NCBI GenBank assembly: GCA_035513995.1
Contig: DATKBL010000118.1
Location: forward strand, 1 to 31,965
DNA length: 31,965 nucleotides
Source: DASUTW01 sp035513995
GTDB taxonomy: Bacteria; Actinomycetota; UBA4738; CALAEC01
Reading direction: 5' to 3'
Numbering within the stretch: the stretch's first letter is position 1; every line of letters starts with the position of its first letter. The notes under the pieces were generated by a model. That model saw nothing but the letters and a program-made list of their open reading frames with translations. It searched no databases and had not been told where the DNA came from. Shown one piece after another: positions 22,138-29,961 of the stretch. The position numbers and the translations under genes are program-made.

Positions 22138-23100
22138 GTGGCGCGAGCGAGCAGCGACTGGGAGCGGTTCCGAACCACCTTCGACGCGATCCGCACGAAC
22201 ATCGAGCACGTCATCCAGGGGAAGAGCCGGGAGATCCGGCTCGCGCTGGCCGCCCTCGTCGCGAAGGGACACCTTCTGATCGAGGACGTGCCGGGCGTGG
22301 GGAAGACGATGCTGGCGAAGTCGATCGCGCGCTCGATCGACTGCTCGTTCCGGCGGATCCAGTTCACGCCCGACCTGCTGCCCACCGACATCACCGGGGT
22401 GAACGTCTACAACCAGGAGCAGCAGGACTTCGAGTTCAAGCCCGGCGCGATCTTCGCGAACATCGTCCTGGGCGACGAGATCAACAGGGCCAGTCCGAAG
22501 ACGCAGTCCGCGCTCCTGGAGAGCATGGAGGAGCATCAGGTGACCGTGGACGGGGCCACCTATCGGCTCGGCGTGCCGTTCATGGTCATCGCCACGCAGA
22601 ACCCGATCGAGCACGAGGGCACCTACGCGCTCCCCGAGGCCCAGCTCGACCGGTTCATGATCCGGCTCTCGATCGGGTACCCGTCGTCCGACTCCGAGGC
22701 GGACATCCTCACGACCCACGGCTCGCACTCGGCGCTGGACGACATCGAGCCGGTCACCGACGCCGCGGGCGTCGCCGACCTCATCCTGATGGCGGGACAG
22801 GTGCACGTCGCCGAGCCGATCCGCCGCTACATCGTGGACCTCGTCGGCGCCACGCGCTCGCACCCCGATCTCTACCTGGGGGCGAGCCCCCGCGCGTCGC
22901 TGATGCTGATGCGCGCGTCCAGAGCGCTCGCGGCGAGCGGGGGCCGCGACTACGTGCTCCCCGACGACGTGAAGGCCCTCGTCGTGCCGGTGCTCTCGCA
23001 CCGGCTCATCCTTGCCCCCGACGCCGCGATGAGCGGCCACTCGGCCTCCTCCCTTCTCGTCGGGCTTCTCGACGAGGTTCCGGTCCCGGTCCAGGGCTGA
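22138..23100 (+). CDS. MoxR-family AAA+ ATPase
   Basis: MoxR ATPases act as chaperone-like remodelling enzymes and are usually encoded with DUF58 and transglutaminase-like partners, as here. The 320 residues carry Walker A EDVPGVGKT (49-57), the MoxR-typical FTPDLLPTDITG (about 76-87), Walker B IVLGDEINRA (109-118), a following KTQSALLESMEE helix, sensor 1 IATQNP and the lid domain with ASPRASLMLMRA. Translation starts at a GTG with GGAGG 4 nt upstream. The DUF58 gene follows after 2 nt. The client protein is unknown. Confidence 0.96.
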   Translation: MARASSDWERFRTTFDAIRTNIEHVIQGKSREIRLALAALVAKGHLLIEDVPGVGKTMLAKSIARSIDCSFRRIQFTPDLLPTDITGVNVYNQEQQDFEFKPGAIFANIVLGDEINRASPKTQSALLESMEEHQVTVDGATYRLGVPFMVIATQNPIEHEGTYALPEAQLDRFMIRLSIGYPSSDSEADILTTHGSHSALDDIEPVTDAAGVADLILMAGQVHVAEPIRRYIVDLVGATRSHPDLYLGASPRASLMLMRASRALAASGGRDYVLPDDVKALVVPVLSHRLILAPDAAMSGHSASSLLVGLLDEVPVPVQG

Positions 23101-23102
23101 CG

Positions 23103-24299
23103 ATGCTGACCCGGCGAGGGCTCTCGGTGCTCGCCGTCGCGGTGCTCCTCTGGGTCGCGGCCCGCCTCACCGGATCGTCCGACCTCCACATGGTCGCGCT
23201 GGGCCTGCTGATCCTCCCTGCCTTCGCCGCGGTCTTCCTCCGTTGGAACCGCCACCGCCTACGCGCCACGCGGCGGCTCTCCCAGCGACGCGTGTTCGCG
23301 GGGTCGCCTCTACGTGTCGGGATCGAGGTGCAGAACACGAGCCGCTCCCCCGCCTCGCTCGTCCTGTTGGAGGACCGCCTGCCGGCAAGCCTCGGCCGCG
23401 CCGCCCGCGCGGTGCTGGGCGGCCTGCGCGGGCGGCAGCGGCAGACGATCTCCTACACGGTCAACTGCGGGCGGCGCGGACGCTTCCACATCGGCCCCCT
23501 GGTGGCCTCGGTGACCGACCCCTTCGGCCTGGCTCAGCGGAAGCAGGAGTTCCCCGACGTGCACGAGCTGATCGTGTATCCGCACGTCGACGACCTTCGC
23601 GCTCCGTCGTCGGCGCGGACCGCGGGCGGCGCGGGCGACACGACGGCCCGGCAGCTCTACCGCTCGGGCGAAGAGTTCTTCACGATGCGCCAGTACGAGA
23701 TCGGGGACGACCTCCGGCGGATCCACTGGCCGTCGACGGCGCGCACGGGACGCCTGATGATCCGACAGGACGAGGCCGGGCGGCGAGCGTCGGCCACCGT
23801 GTTCCTCGACACACGCCGCGGGGCCTACGTCGGGGAGCAGGACCTCGAGCGGGCCGTATCTGCCGCGGCCTCGATCGGCACGCTCTACCTGCGCGGGGGC
23901 ATCGACCTGCGCCTCGGCACGGTCGACCTCGTTCCCCAACGGGTGACCCCGGAGGCGTTCCTCGAGGCCCTGGCACTCGTGGAAGGCTCCTCGGAGAAGC
24001 AGCTCGCGCGCTCCCTGCTGCCGCTGCGGGACCGGAGCGCCACCGGCTCGGCGCTGCTCCTCGTCACCGGGCTGCCGAGCGAGGACGACCTCTCGGCGAT
24101 CATCGCCGCGACGGGGGCCTACGGCCAGAAGGTCGCGGTGCTCGTGGACGACGACGGCGACGAGGACCGGGCTCGCGCCGCACGGGTCCGCCTCTCGCGC
24201 GCCGAATGGCGCGCGGTTCTCCTCACCCCGGATCGGAGACTCCAGGAAGCATGGACGCTCGGCACGGCCCGGCCGACCGCAGTAGCCGCGCGCTTCTGA
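23103..24299 (+). CDS. DUF58 domain protein, membrane-anchored partner of MoxR
   Basis: A 398-residue protein with two hydrophobic segments at about 5-22 and 30-47, then a beta-rich extracytoplasmic-looking stretch. The diagnostic DUF58 sequence YEIGDDLRRIHWPSTARTG lies at about 198-216, followed by a von Willebrand A-like domain with FLDTRRGAYVGEQD. Proteins of this type always seem to travel with MoxR; the molecular function is not established. The start is 2 nt after the moxR stop, and the 3' end overlaps the next gene by 49 nt. Confidence 0.93.
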   Translation: MLTRRGLSVLAVAVLLWVAARLTGSSDLHMVALGLLILPAFAAVFLRWNRHRLRATRRLSQRRVFAGSPLRVGIEVQNTSRSPASLVLLEDRLPASLGRAARAVLGGLRGRQRQTISYTVNCGRRGRFHIGPLVASVTDPFGLAQRKQEFPDVHELIVYPHVDDLRAPSSARTAGGAGDTTARQLYRSGEEFFTMRQYEIGDDLRRIHWPSTARTGRLMIRQDEAGRRASATVFLDTRRGAYVGEQDLERAVSAAASIGTLYLRGGIDLRLGTVDLVPQRVTPEAFLEALALVEGSSEKQLARSLLPLRDRSATGSALLLVTGLPSEDDLSAIIAATGAYGQKVAVLVDDDGDEDRARAARVRLSRAEWRAVLLTPDRRLQEAWTLGTARPTAVAARF

Positions 24300-26473
24300 C
24301 GGCGGCGCTGCTCGTCCTCGCCGGGGCGACCGGCGCGGCTTTCGGGCGCGTGTTCGCCGGCGGCGCCCCCGCGGCCCGACTCGTTCTGGCGGCGGCCGCC
24401 GCGGTCCTGCTCGCCGCGGTGCTGGAGCGTCGGCACCTGGCCCTCTCGGTCGCGGCCTCGGCGGCCGCCGCCCTCCTCACGATCGGGGTCGTCGTCTTCC
24501 CCGCCACGACGTGGTTCGGCCTGCCCACCCTCTCGACGCTGGAGGCGCTCGGCCGTGCCCTCGGCAACTTGGGACGCCGGGCGATCGAGGAGGCGGCCCC
24601 CGCGCCCGCGCTCCCCGCTCTCTTCGCGCCGTCGCTGATCGCCGTCTGGTCCGCGTCCTACGCGGCCCACGCGCTGGCCTCGCGGGCGGCGAGCCCGATA
24701 CTCGCGCTCGTGCCGCCCGCGGGGCTGGTCGGGTTCGCGAACGTCGTGGCCGAGGACGGGGCGCGGCCCGCCTACGCCGCCCTGTTCCTGCTCGCGGCGC
24801 TGGCCGTCATCTACACCTCGGGGATGCGACAGCTCGACCTGTGGGGCCCGGTCCTCCCGCGGCGGTCCCTCTCGGCGGCCCGTCTCGCGGCCGGCCCCTC
24901 GGGCCGGCTCGCCCGGCGGCTCGGGGTGGCCGTCACAGCGGTGGCCGTGTTCCTCCCCGGCCTCCTCCCCGGGTTCGGCGCCGACGCCGTCCTCGACCTC
25001 GAGGGCGGCTCGGGGGCCAGGGTCGCGATCAGCCCCCTGGTGGACATCCGGCCCAACCTCCTCCGCCGGGACGCCCTTGAGCTGTTCACCGTCGAGGCCG
25101 ACCGGCCGGCCTACTGGCGGCTCCAGGCGCTCGATGAGTACACCGGTCGCTTCTGGCGCCCTGGGGACCCACGCGGCGAACGCGCCGTCCCCATCGCCGG
25201 CGACCGCAGCCTCCTGCCACGACCCCCTGGGAGCGGCCCCACGCTCACCCAGCGCATCCGGGTCACCCGGCTGGGCGGACGGTACCTCCCGGCCGCGCAG
25301 ACCCCCGTCGAGATCGCCACCGCGGGGCTCGACGTGCGCCACGACCTCGACCGGGGCTCGCTGATCGTCCCGGAGGGCCTGACCGGCGCGTTCGAGTACG
25401 ACATCGTCTCCGAGCTCTTCTCGCCGAACCCCGAGGACCTCGATCGCGACTTCGACTTCTCCGCGGTCGATCCCAGGTATCTGGCCCTCCCCGCCGACAC
25501 GCCCGAGGCGATCTTCGACCGGACGTTCGACATCACCGGCGGGGCCCTGACCCCATACCGACAGGCGCTGGCGATCCAGAACTACCTGCGGAACTTCACC
25601 TACGACCTCGAGGCGCCCCCCGGCCACGGCTCCGACGATCTCCTCAACTTCCTCCAGGCGCGTCGCGGCTACTGCGAGCAGTTCGCCGGGACGATGGCGG
25701 TGATGCTGCGCGTGCTCGGCTATCCCGCGCGGGTGGCGATCGGCTTCGGCCCGGGGACGCCCGACGACGACGGCGTGTTCCATGTCACGACCGACCAGGC
25801 GCACGCATGGGTGGAGATGTTCTTCCCCGGGTACGGCTGGCTCCCGTTCGAGCCCACGCCGACCCGCAACAATCCGACGGCGCCGTATCTGACCGCCCCG
25901 ATCCCATCATCCCCCGGCGGCAACCAGGGCGTGGACGCGGCCACCGGCGGCGGCCGGGCCCAGACGGAGAACCCCCAGCTCGGCCACGTGGAGCGGCGGC
26001 ATGGCGGCGGCGGGCAGGCCGCGACCCTCGAGGCGGAGGAGCGGCCGACGCCTCTGTGGATGCGCGTGGCCTTCGGGGCCCTGTTGGCGCTGCTGGTGAT
26101 CGCGGCTATCCCCGCCTGGAAGTGGGCCTCGCGACGGCGCCGCCTCCGCCGCGCCTCGACCCCGAGGGATAGGGTGCTCGCCGCCTTCGACGTGCTCGAG
26201 GAGCGGGCCGCCGACGTCGGGCTCGACCGTCGCCCCGAGGAGACCCTCCTCGAGTACGAGGTGCGCCTCCGCGCGACGATCGCCCTGCGGGACGGGGACC
26301 TCGAGCGGCTGACCGGGCTCGTGACGCGCGCCGCCTACGGGCCCGAGGGCGTGGACGCCGCGGAGGCGCGACTCGCCACCGACGCCCTGCGCGTCCTCAC
26401 CGGCGACCTTCGGCGCCACGCCGGACGGGGGCGGGCCCTGATGGGGGCGATCCGCCCGGCCGAGCGGGACTAG
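24251..26473 (+). CDS. Membrane transglutaminase-like protease-fold protein (TgpA-like)
   Basis: A 740-residue membrane protein. Six or seven hydrophobic segments occupy residues about 13-240. An extracytoplasmic transglutaminase-like domain follows, with C475 (RRGYCEQFAGTMAVML), H518 (DQAHAWVEMFFPGYGW) and E534 (LPFEPTP) at the positions of the Cys-His-Asp triad; Glu instead of Asp is common in this group. A Gly/Pro-rich linker leads to a C-terminal membrane helix (about 601-623) and a cytoplasmic DUF4129-like helical tail. The ATG at 24251 has AGGA just upstream and overlaps the DUF58 gene by 49 nt. The substrate, presumably an envelope protein or peptide, is unknown. Its TAG stop overlaps the convergent MerR-family stop. 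Confidence 0.92.
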   Translation: MDARHGPADRSSRALLTAALLVLAGATGAAFGRVFAGGAPAARLVLAAAAAVLLAAVLERRHLALSVAASAAAALLTIGVVVFPATTWFGLPTLSTLEALGRALGNLGRRAIEEAAPAPALPALFAPSLIAVWSASYAAHALASRAASPILALVPPAGLVGFANVVAEDGARPAYAALFLLAALAVIYTSGMRQLDLWGPVLPRRSLSAARLAAGPSGRLARRLGVAVTAVAVFLPGLLPGFGADAVLDLEGGSGARVAISPLVDIRPNLLRRDALELFTVEADRPAYWRLQALDEYTGRFWRPGDPRGERAVPIAGDRSLLPRPPGSGPTLTQRIRVTRLGGRYLPAAQTPVEIATAGLDVRHDLDRGSLIVPEGLTGAFEYDIVSELFSPNPEDLDRDFDFSAVDPRYLALPADTPEAIFDRTFDITGGALTPYRQALAIQNYLRNFTYDLEAPPGHGSDDLLNFLQARRGYCEQFAGTMAVMLRVLGYPARVAIGFGPGTPDDDGVFHVTTDQAHAWVEMFFPGYGWLPFEPTPTRNNPTAPYLTAPIPSSPGGNQGVDAATGGGRAQTENPQLGHVERRHGGGGQAATLEAEERPTPLWMRVAFGALLALLVIAAIPAWKWASRRRRLRRASTPRDRVLAAFDVLEERAADVGLDRRPEETLLEYEVRLRATIALRDGDLERLTGLVTRAAYGPEGVDAAEARLATDALRVLTGDLRRHAGRGRALMGAIRPAERD

Positions 26474-26958
26474 TTCGCCGCCTCGACCTGGACCTGCCGG
26501 GTGGCCTCGCGGAGCGCCCGCTCGAACTGGCGACGGTCCTGCCGAAACTCCTCGACCTCCGCGTCGACCGACCGAACGATCGAGTCGAGCGCCACGAAGA
26601 AGGCCATCTGGCCGTTGCGCAGGGCGTCGAGGATCTCGCCCTCGCGGCGGGCCACCTTGAAGATGCTCTTCCCGTCGGTGATGAGCTTGACCTCCGACAG
26701 ATGGACGTCCATCCCCGCCCGCTCGCGGAGGAAGCGGTACGCGCGGCGCACGCGCTGGAGCGACATCCCGCCGTCGAGCAGCGACTTGACGACCTTGAGC
26801 GCGACGAGATCGCGGAAGGAGTAGAGGCGCGGAACGCCGGGGCGCCCGCCGGTGCTCTGGACCCCGGGGCGGAGGAGCCCGATCTCGTCCCAATACCGAA
26901 GCTGCCTGCGGGTGCATCCCGTCAGACGGGATGCCTGATGCGACGTGAATCCCTCCAT
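26470..26958 (-). CDS. MerR-family transcriptional regulator
   Basis: A 162-residue regulator. Residues 1-80 form the winged-helix domain (FTSHQASRLTGCTRRQLRYWDEIGLLRP, then PRLYSFRDLVALKVVKSLLDGGMSLQRVRRA). The C-terminal half is helical with no clear metal-binding cysteines or effector domain, so the ligand is unknown. The ATG at 26958 has GGAGG 4 nt upstream. A longer frame to 27042 exists, but it only translates through an inverted repeat at 27025-27040 that looks like an operator, and would lack the family start. Confidence 0.9.
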   Translation of the reverse strand: MEGFTSHQASRLTGCTRRQLRYWDEIGLLRPGVQSTGGRPGVPRLYSFRDLVALKVVKSLLDGGMSLQRVRRAYRFLRERAGMDVHLSEVKLITDGKSIFKVARREGEILDALRNGQMAFFVALDSIVRSVDAEVEEFRQDRRQFERALREATRQVQVEAAN

Positions 26959-27024
26959 CGAACCTCCGATCGAACTCGCCCGGGCGGGAGCTTCCGACCG
27001 CGTGGGCCCCCGGGGGAAGTGGTA

Positions 27025-27040
27025 GCCGTAGTTGTACGGC
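27025..27040. promoter_or_regulatory. Inverted repeat GCCGTA-N4-TACGGC upstream of the MerR-family gene
   Basis: Perfect 6-bp arms with a 4-nt centre lie 67 bp upstream of the regulator start and 31 bp after the DUF3040 stop. On the minus strand TACAAC overlaps the left arm, and TTGCGC lies 17 bp before it, a weak promoter pair. MerR proteins bind palindromes near or between promoter elements, so this is a candidate autoregulatory site. Confidence 0.5.
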
Positions 27041-27070
27041 AAGGGCCCGCCGGGCGCAAGGAGGAGCGGA

Positions 27071-27448
27071 TCAGGCCTGGTCGTCGGGGGGCGCGCTCCG
27101 TCCGCGGAACCGATCGACGAGACGGGCCAGCGATCCGATCACCGACGGGCCGCCCTCGCCGCGAGCCGCCTCCACCTGGTCGCGGGCCATCCGCCGGATC
27201 GTGTGGTAGACGAACAGCGCCGAGGCGAGCATCACGCCGAAGCCGGCGAGGGCTACCCAGATCGAGACCATGAACAGCATGAGCATGACGAACCCGATGA
27301 CGAACGCGACGACCCCGAGGCGCACCCGCCGCACGACGTGGCGCTGCACCGACGCCTTGGCCACGGTCGCGGCCAGGCGGGGATCCTCTTCCTGGAGGCG
27401 CTTCTCGATCTCCTCGAGGATGCGCTGCTCGTGATCCGACAGGGGCAT
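27071..27448 (-). CDS. DUF3040 domain membrane protein
   Basis: A small actinobacterial family protein of 125 residues. It begins with the diagnostic MPLSDHEQRILEEIEKRLQEEDPRLA, then has two membrane helices at about 44-62 and 65-84 and a charged cytoplasmic tail. The start at 27448 has AAAGGAG 8 nt upstream; a longer in-frame form to 27475 lacks the family start. The function is unknown. In Actinobacteria such genes are often found near dinB, as here. A TATAAT overlaps the dinB stop just upstream. Confidence 0.9.
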   Translation of the reverse strand: MPLSDHEQRILEEIEKRLQEEDPRLAATVAKASVQRHVVRRVRLGVVAFVIGFVMLMLFMVSIWVALAGFGVMLASALFVYHTIRRMARDQVEAARGEGGPSVIGSLARLVDRFRGRSAPPDDQA

Positions 27449-27474
27449 GCCGGCCGCTCCTTTCCTCGGGCCCA

Positions 27475-27480
27475 ATTATA
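27475..27480 (-). promoter_or_regulatory. -10 hexamer (TATAAT) for the DUF3040 gene, overlapping the dinB stop
   Basis: The dinB TAA stop (27478-27476) is inside a perfect TATAAT reading toward the DUF3040 gene. A transcript would begin near 27468, leaving a 20-nt leader that holds the AAAGGAG ribosome-binding site. No -35 match is visible. Confidence 0.5.
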
Positions 27481-28693
27481 GGGAGTACCCGGTCTTGGGG
27501 CCCCCCTCGCGCGTCGAGTCGGAGTCCAGGAGCGACGCGGGGAACGCGGCCCCCACCCCGAACCGCCGCTCGATGCGGTCGAGCGCTCGCTCCGCGTCCT
27601 CCCAGCGGCCGGCCCGCACCAGCGCCAGCTGATCGGCCCCCGAGGGCCGCAGGCCCGAGGCCGCGACCCCGAGCAGGCGGATCCGGAACCGACCCGACCG
27701 CCCGCCCGAGGGGAGCGCCTCGAACAGCTCGGCGACGACCCGGTAGAGATCGTTGCCCACGTCGGTGGGGTCGGGCAGCGTCCGCGACCGGGTCAGCGTC
27801 GTGAAGCTCGCCAGGCGCGCCTTGAGCGTCACGGTCCGGGCGCGGAACCCCTCCTTCCGGAGGCGCGCCGCCACGCGGAACGAGAGCCGCAGCAGCTCGC
27901 GCCGGATGTCGCCCTCCGCGTCGAGGTCGCGCTCGAAGGTCTCCTCGTGGCTCACCTGCTTCGGCGGCTCGTAGGGGATCACCGAGCGCTCGTCCTCGCC
28001 GCGGGCCAGGGCCGCGAGGTGCCGTCCCTGCTGCTCGCCCAGGACCCGCTCGATGACGCGCGGGGAGGTCGCGGCCAGCTCGCCGATCGTCCGCACGCCC
28101 AGCCGTCGGAGGACCTCGTCGGTCTTCTCCCCCACCCCCCACAGCGCGTCCACGGGGAGCGGGTGAAGGAAGGCCTCGACGCCGCCTCGGGGCACCACGA
28201 TCACGCCGTCGGGCTTGGCCCGGGTCGAGGCCATCTTGGCCAGGAACTTGTTCGGCGCGACCCCGACCGAGCAGACGAGCTCGGTCTCCTCGAGGACGCG
28301 GGCGCGGACCTTCGCGGCGATCTCGGCCGGCTGGCCGAACAGCCGGGACGCCCCCCCGACGTCGAGGAAGGCCTCGTCGAGTGAGAGCGGCTCGACGAGC
28401 GGCGTGAACGACAGGAGGATCTCGCGGAGGCGGGTGGCGTAGGCCCGGTAGGCCGAGAAGTCCGGGCGCACGAAGACCGCCTCGGGGCAGAGGCGGCGAG
28501 CGCGCGCCGACGGCATCGCCGACCTCACCCCGAACCGCCGCGACTCGTAGGAGGCGGACATCACCACACCGCGCGCCCCGGCGCCCCCCACGACGACCGG
28601 CTTCCCACGCAGCGAGGGGTCCTTCAGCACCTCGACCGAGGCGTAGAACGCATCCATGTCCACGTGGAGGAACGGCTCTGGTGGACGGGTCAT
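27476..28693 (-). CDS. dinB: DNA polymerase IV (Y-family, DinB)
   Basis: Y-family translesion DNA polymerase. The 405 residues have the catalytic carboxylates D12 (FLHVDMDAFYASVE) and D106-E107 (PLSLDEAFLDV), the fingers sequence MSASYESRRFGVRSAMP, the thumb helix-hairpin-helix region (DALWGVGEKTDEVLRRLG) and a little-finger domain. QLALV at 355-359 resembles the beta-clamp-binding motif. All active-site residues are present, so this is an active enzyme rather than an ImuB-like inactive relative. The ATG at 28693 overlaps the MFS stop as ATGA. Confidence 0.95.
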   Translation of the reverse strand: MTRPPEPFLHVDMDAFYASVEVLKDPSLRGKPVVVGGAGARGVVMSASYESRRFGVRSAMPSARARRLCPEAVFVRPDFSAYRAYATRLREILLSFTPLVEPLSLDEAFLDVGGASRLFGQPAEIAAKVRARVLEETELVCSVGVAPNKFLAKMASTRAKPDGVIVVPRGGVEAFLHPLPVDALWGVGEKTDEVLRRLGVRTIGELAATSPRVIERVLGEQQGRHLAALARGEDERSVIPYEPPKQVSHEETFERDLDAEGDIRRELLRLSFRVAARLRKEGFRARTVTLKARLASFTTLTRSRTLPDPTDVGNDLYRVVAELFEALPSGGRSGRFRIRLLGVAASGLRPSGADQLALVRAGRWEDAERALDRIERRFGVGAAFPASLLDSDSTREGGPKTGYSL

Positions 28694-29961
28694 CGCCCCG
28701 CGGACGCCTCCTCGATGAGGAAGGCGGGCCGGCGGGTGGCCAGGAAGGCGCCGAGCCCGATCACGAGGAAGAGCACGCTCGAGACGACGAGCCACCGCTG
28801 CACGTCGAGCCGGCCCATCACGCCGATCCCGAGCGCCGCGATCAGCGGCCCGATCTCCCCGATCACGATGAAGACCGCGCTGACCTTCCCGGGAGCGTCG
28901 GAGATCCGCTGGATCAGCGCCTGCCCGGTAGCGAAGAAGAGCGCGAACCCCATCCCCGAGATCAGCGCGCCGGCGACCGCCCACGCGAAGGCGACGGACC
29001 CGAGCCCCGCGTAGAGGAAGACGCCCACACCCGCGACGACGATGCCCGAGGCGATCACGACGACCTCGGCTCCGACGGCTCGCCGGAGCCGGATCAGGCC
29101 GAGGGAGGCGAGGAACGCTCCCGCTCCCTGGACCGACCACAGGAACCCCAGGGAGTCCTGGCCCCGCTCGAGCACCGACCGGACGAGCGCGGGCTCTAGC
29201 GTCTGGAGGAATCCGAACAGCAGCATCACCGAGAACCCCAGCACGAACAGCACCCGCAGGATGGGGACGCGCATCCCCGCGCGCAGCCCGGCCGCCAGGT
29301 CGCGGAGGAACGACGTGTCGGAGTGGCGCTCCACGCGGCGGTCCGGGACGAACGCGTAGAAGATCAGCGACGTCGCGAGGAGCCCCGCCGAGAGCACGTA
29401 CGGGGCGCCGCTCCCCCACACCGCCGTCAGGAGGCCGCCCGCCGCCGGACCGATGATCATCGGCAGCTCCCGGGCGGCGCCGATCATCCCGTTGGCCTGC
29501 ACGAGGCGATCGCGCTCGACGAGTCGCGGGATCAGCGCCCCGCGGGCCGGCCAGATCACACCCTCGATGAGGCCGACGAGCGCCATCGAGACGAAGAGCG
29601 GTCCGAGCGAGTCCGCGAGGAAGGCGAGGGCGATCGGACCCATGAAGGCGATCGAGGCGACGATCAGCATCAGCTTCGGGCTCCAGCGGTCGGCCAGCGT
29701 GCCGAAGGCGGGAGCCGACGGGATGAACGTCAGCGAGAAGCACGCCAGGAGGAACCCGAACTGCCCCGGGGTGGCGTCGAAGCGATAGGCTGCGTCGCCC
29801 ATGATCCCGAGGAAGTAGCCCCAGAGCGCCGTGCCGGAGATCCCCTCGGCGATGACCAGCCACACGAACGGGCGGTTGGCGAAGAGATGGGGCGGCTCGG
29901 CGCCGACCTCCGCCATCGGCGGCGGCGCGACGAACCCCGTGTCGTGGTCGTGCTCGCTCAC
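28690..29961 (-). CDS. Major facilitator superfamily exporter
   Basis: A 423-residue transporter with about twelve hydrophobic segments. The loop between segments 2 and 3 reads GTLADRWSPKLMLIVAS, the MFS motif A variant. The sequence resembles multidrug or siderophore exporters of the enterobactin-exporter type, but the substrate cannot be assigned. Translation starts at a GTG (29961) that overlaps the dnaE2 stop as GTGA, and its stop overlaps dinB as ATGA, so it is locked between two damage-tolerance polymerases. Confidence 0.9.
   Translation of the reverse strand: MSEHDHDTGFVAPPPMAEVGAEPPHLFANRPFVWLVIAEGISGTALWGYFLGIMGDAAYRFDATPGQFGFLLACFSLTFIPSAPAFGTLADRWSPKLMLIVASIAFMGPIALAFLADSLGPLFVSMALVGLIEGVIWPARGALIPRLVERDRLVQANGMIGAARELPMIIGPAAGGLLTAVWGSGAPYVLSAGLLATSLIFYAFVPDRRVERHSDTSFLRDLAAGLRAGMRVPILRVLFVLGFSVMLLFGFLQTLEPALVRSVLERGQDSLGFLWSVQGAGAFLASLGLIRLRRAVGAEVVVIASGIVVAGVGVFLYAGLGSVAFAWAVAGALISGMGFALFFATGQALIQRISDAPGKVSAVFIVIGEIGPLIAALGIGVMGRLDVQRWLVVSSVLFLVIGLGAFLATRRPAFLIEEASAGR

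Noticed and set aside
25850..25852. Transglutaminase triad Asp replaced by Glu as loss of function
   Set aside because: FEPTP is a common form in this family, and Cys and His are in good context.
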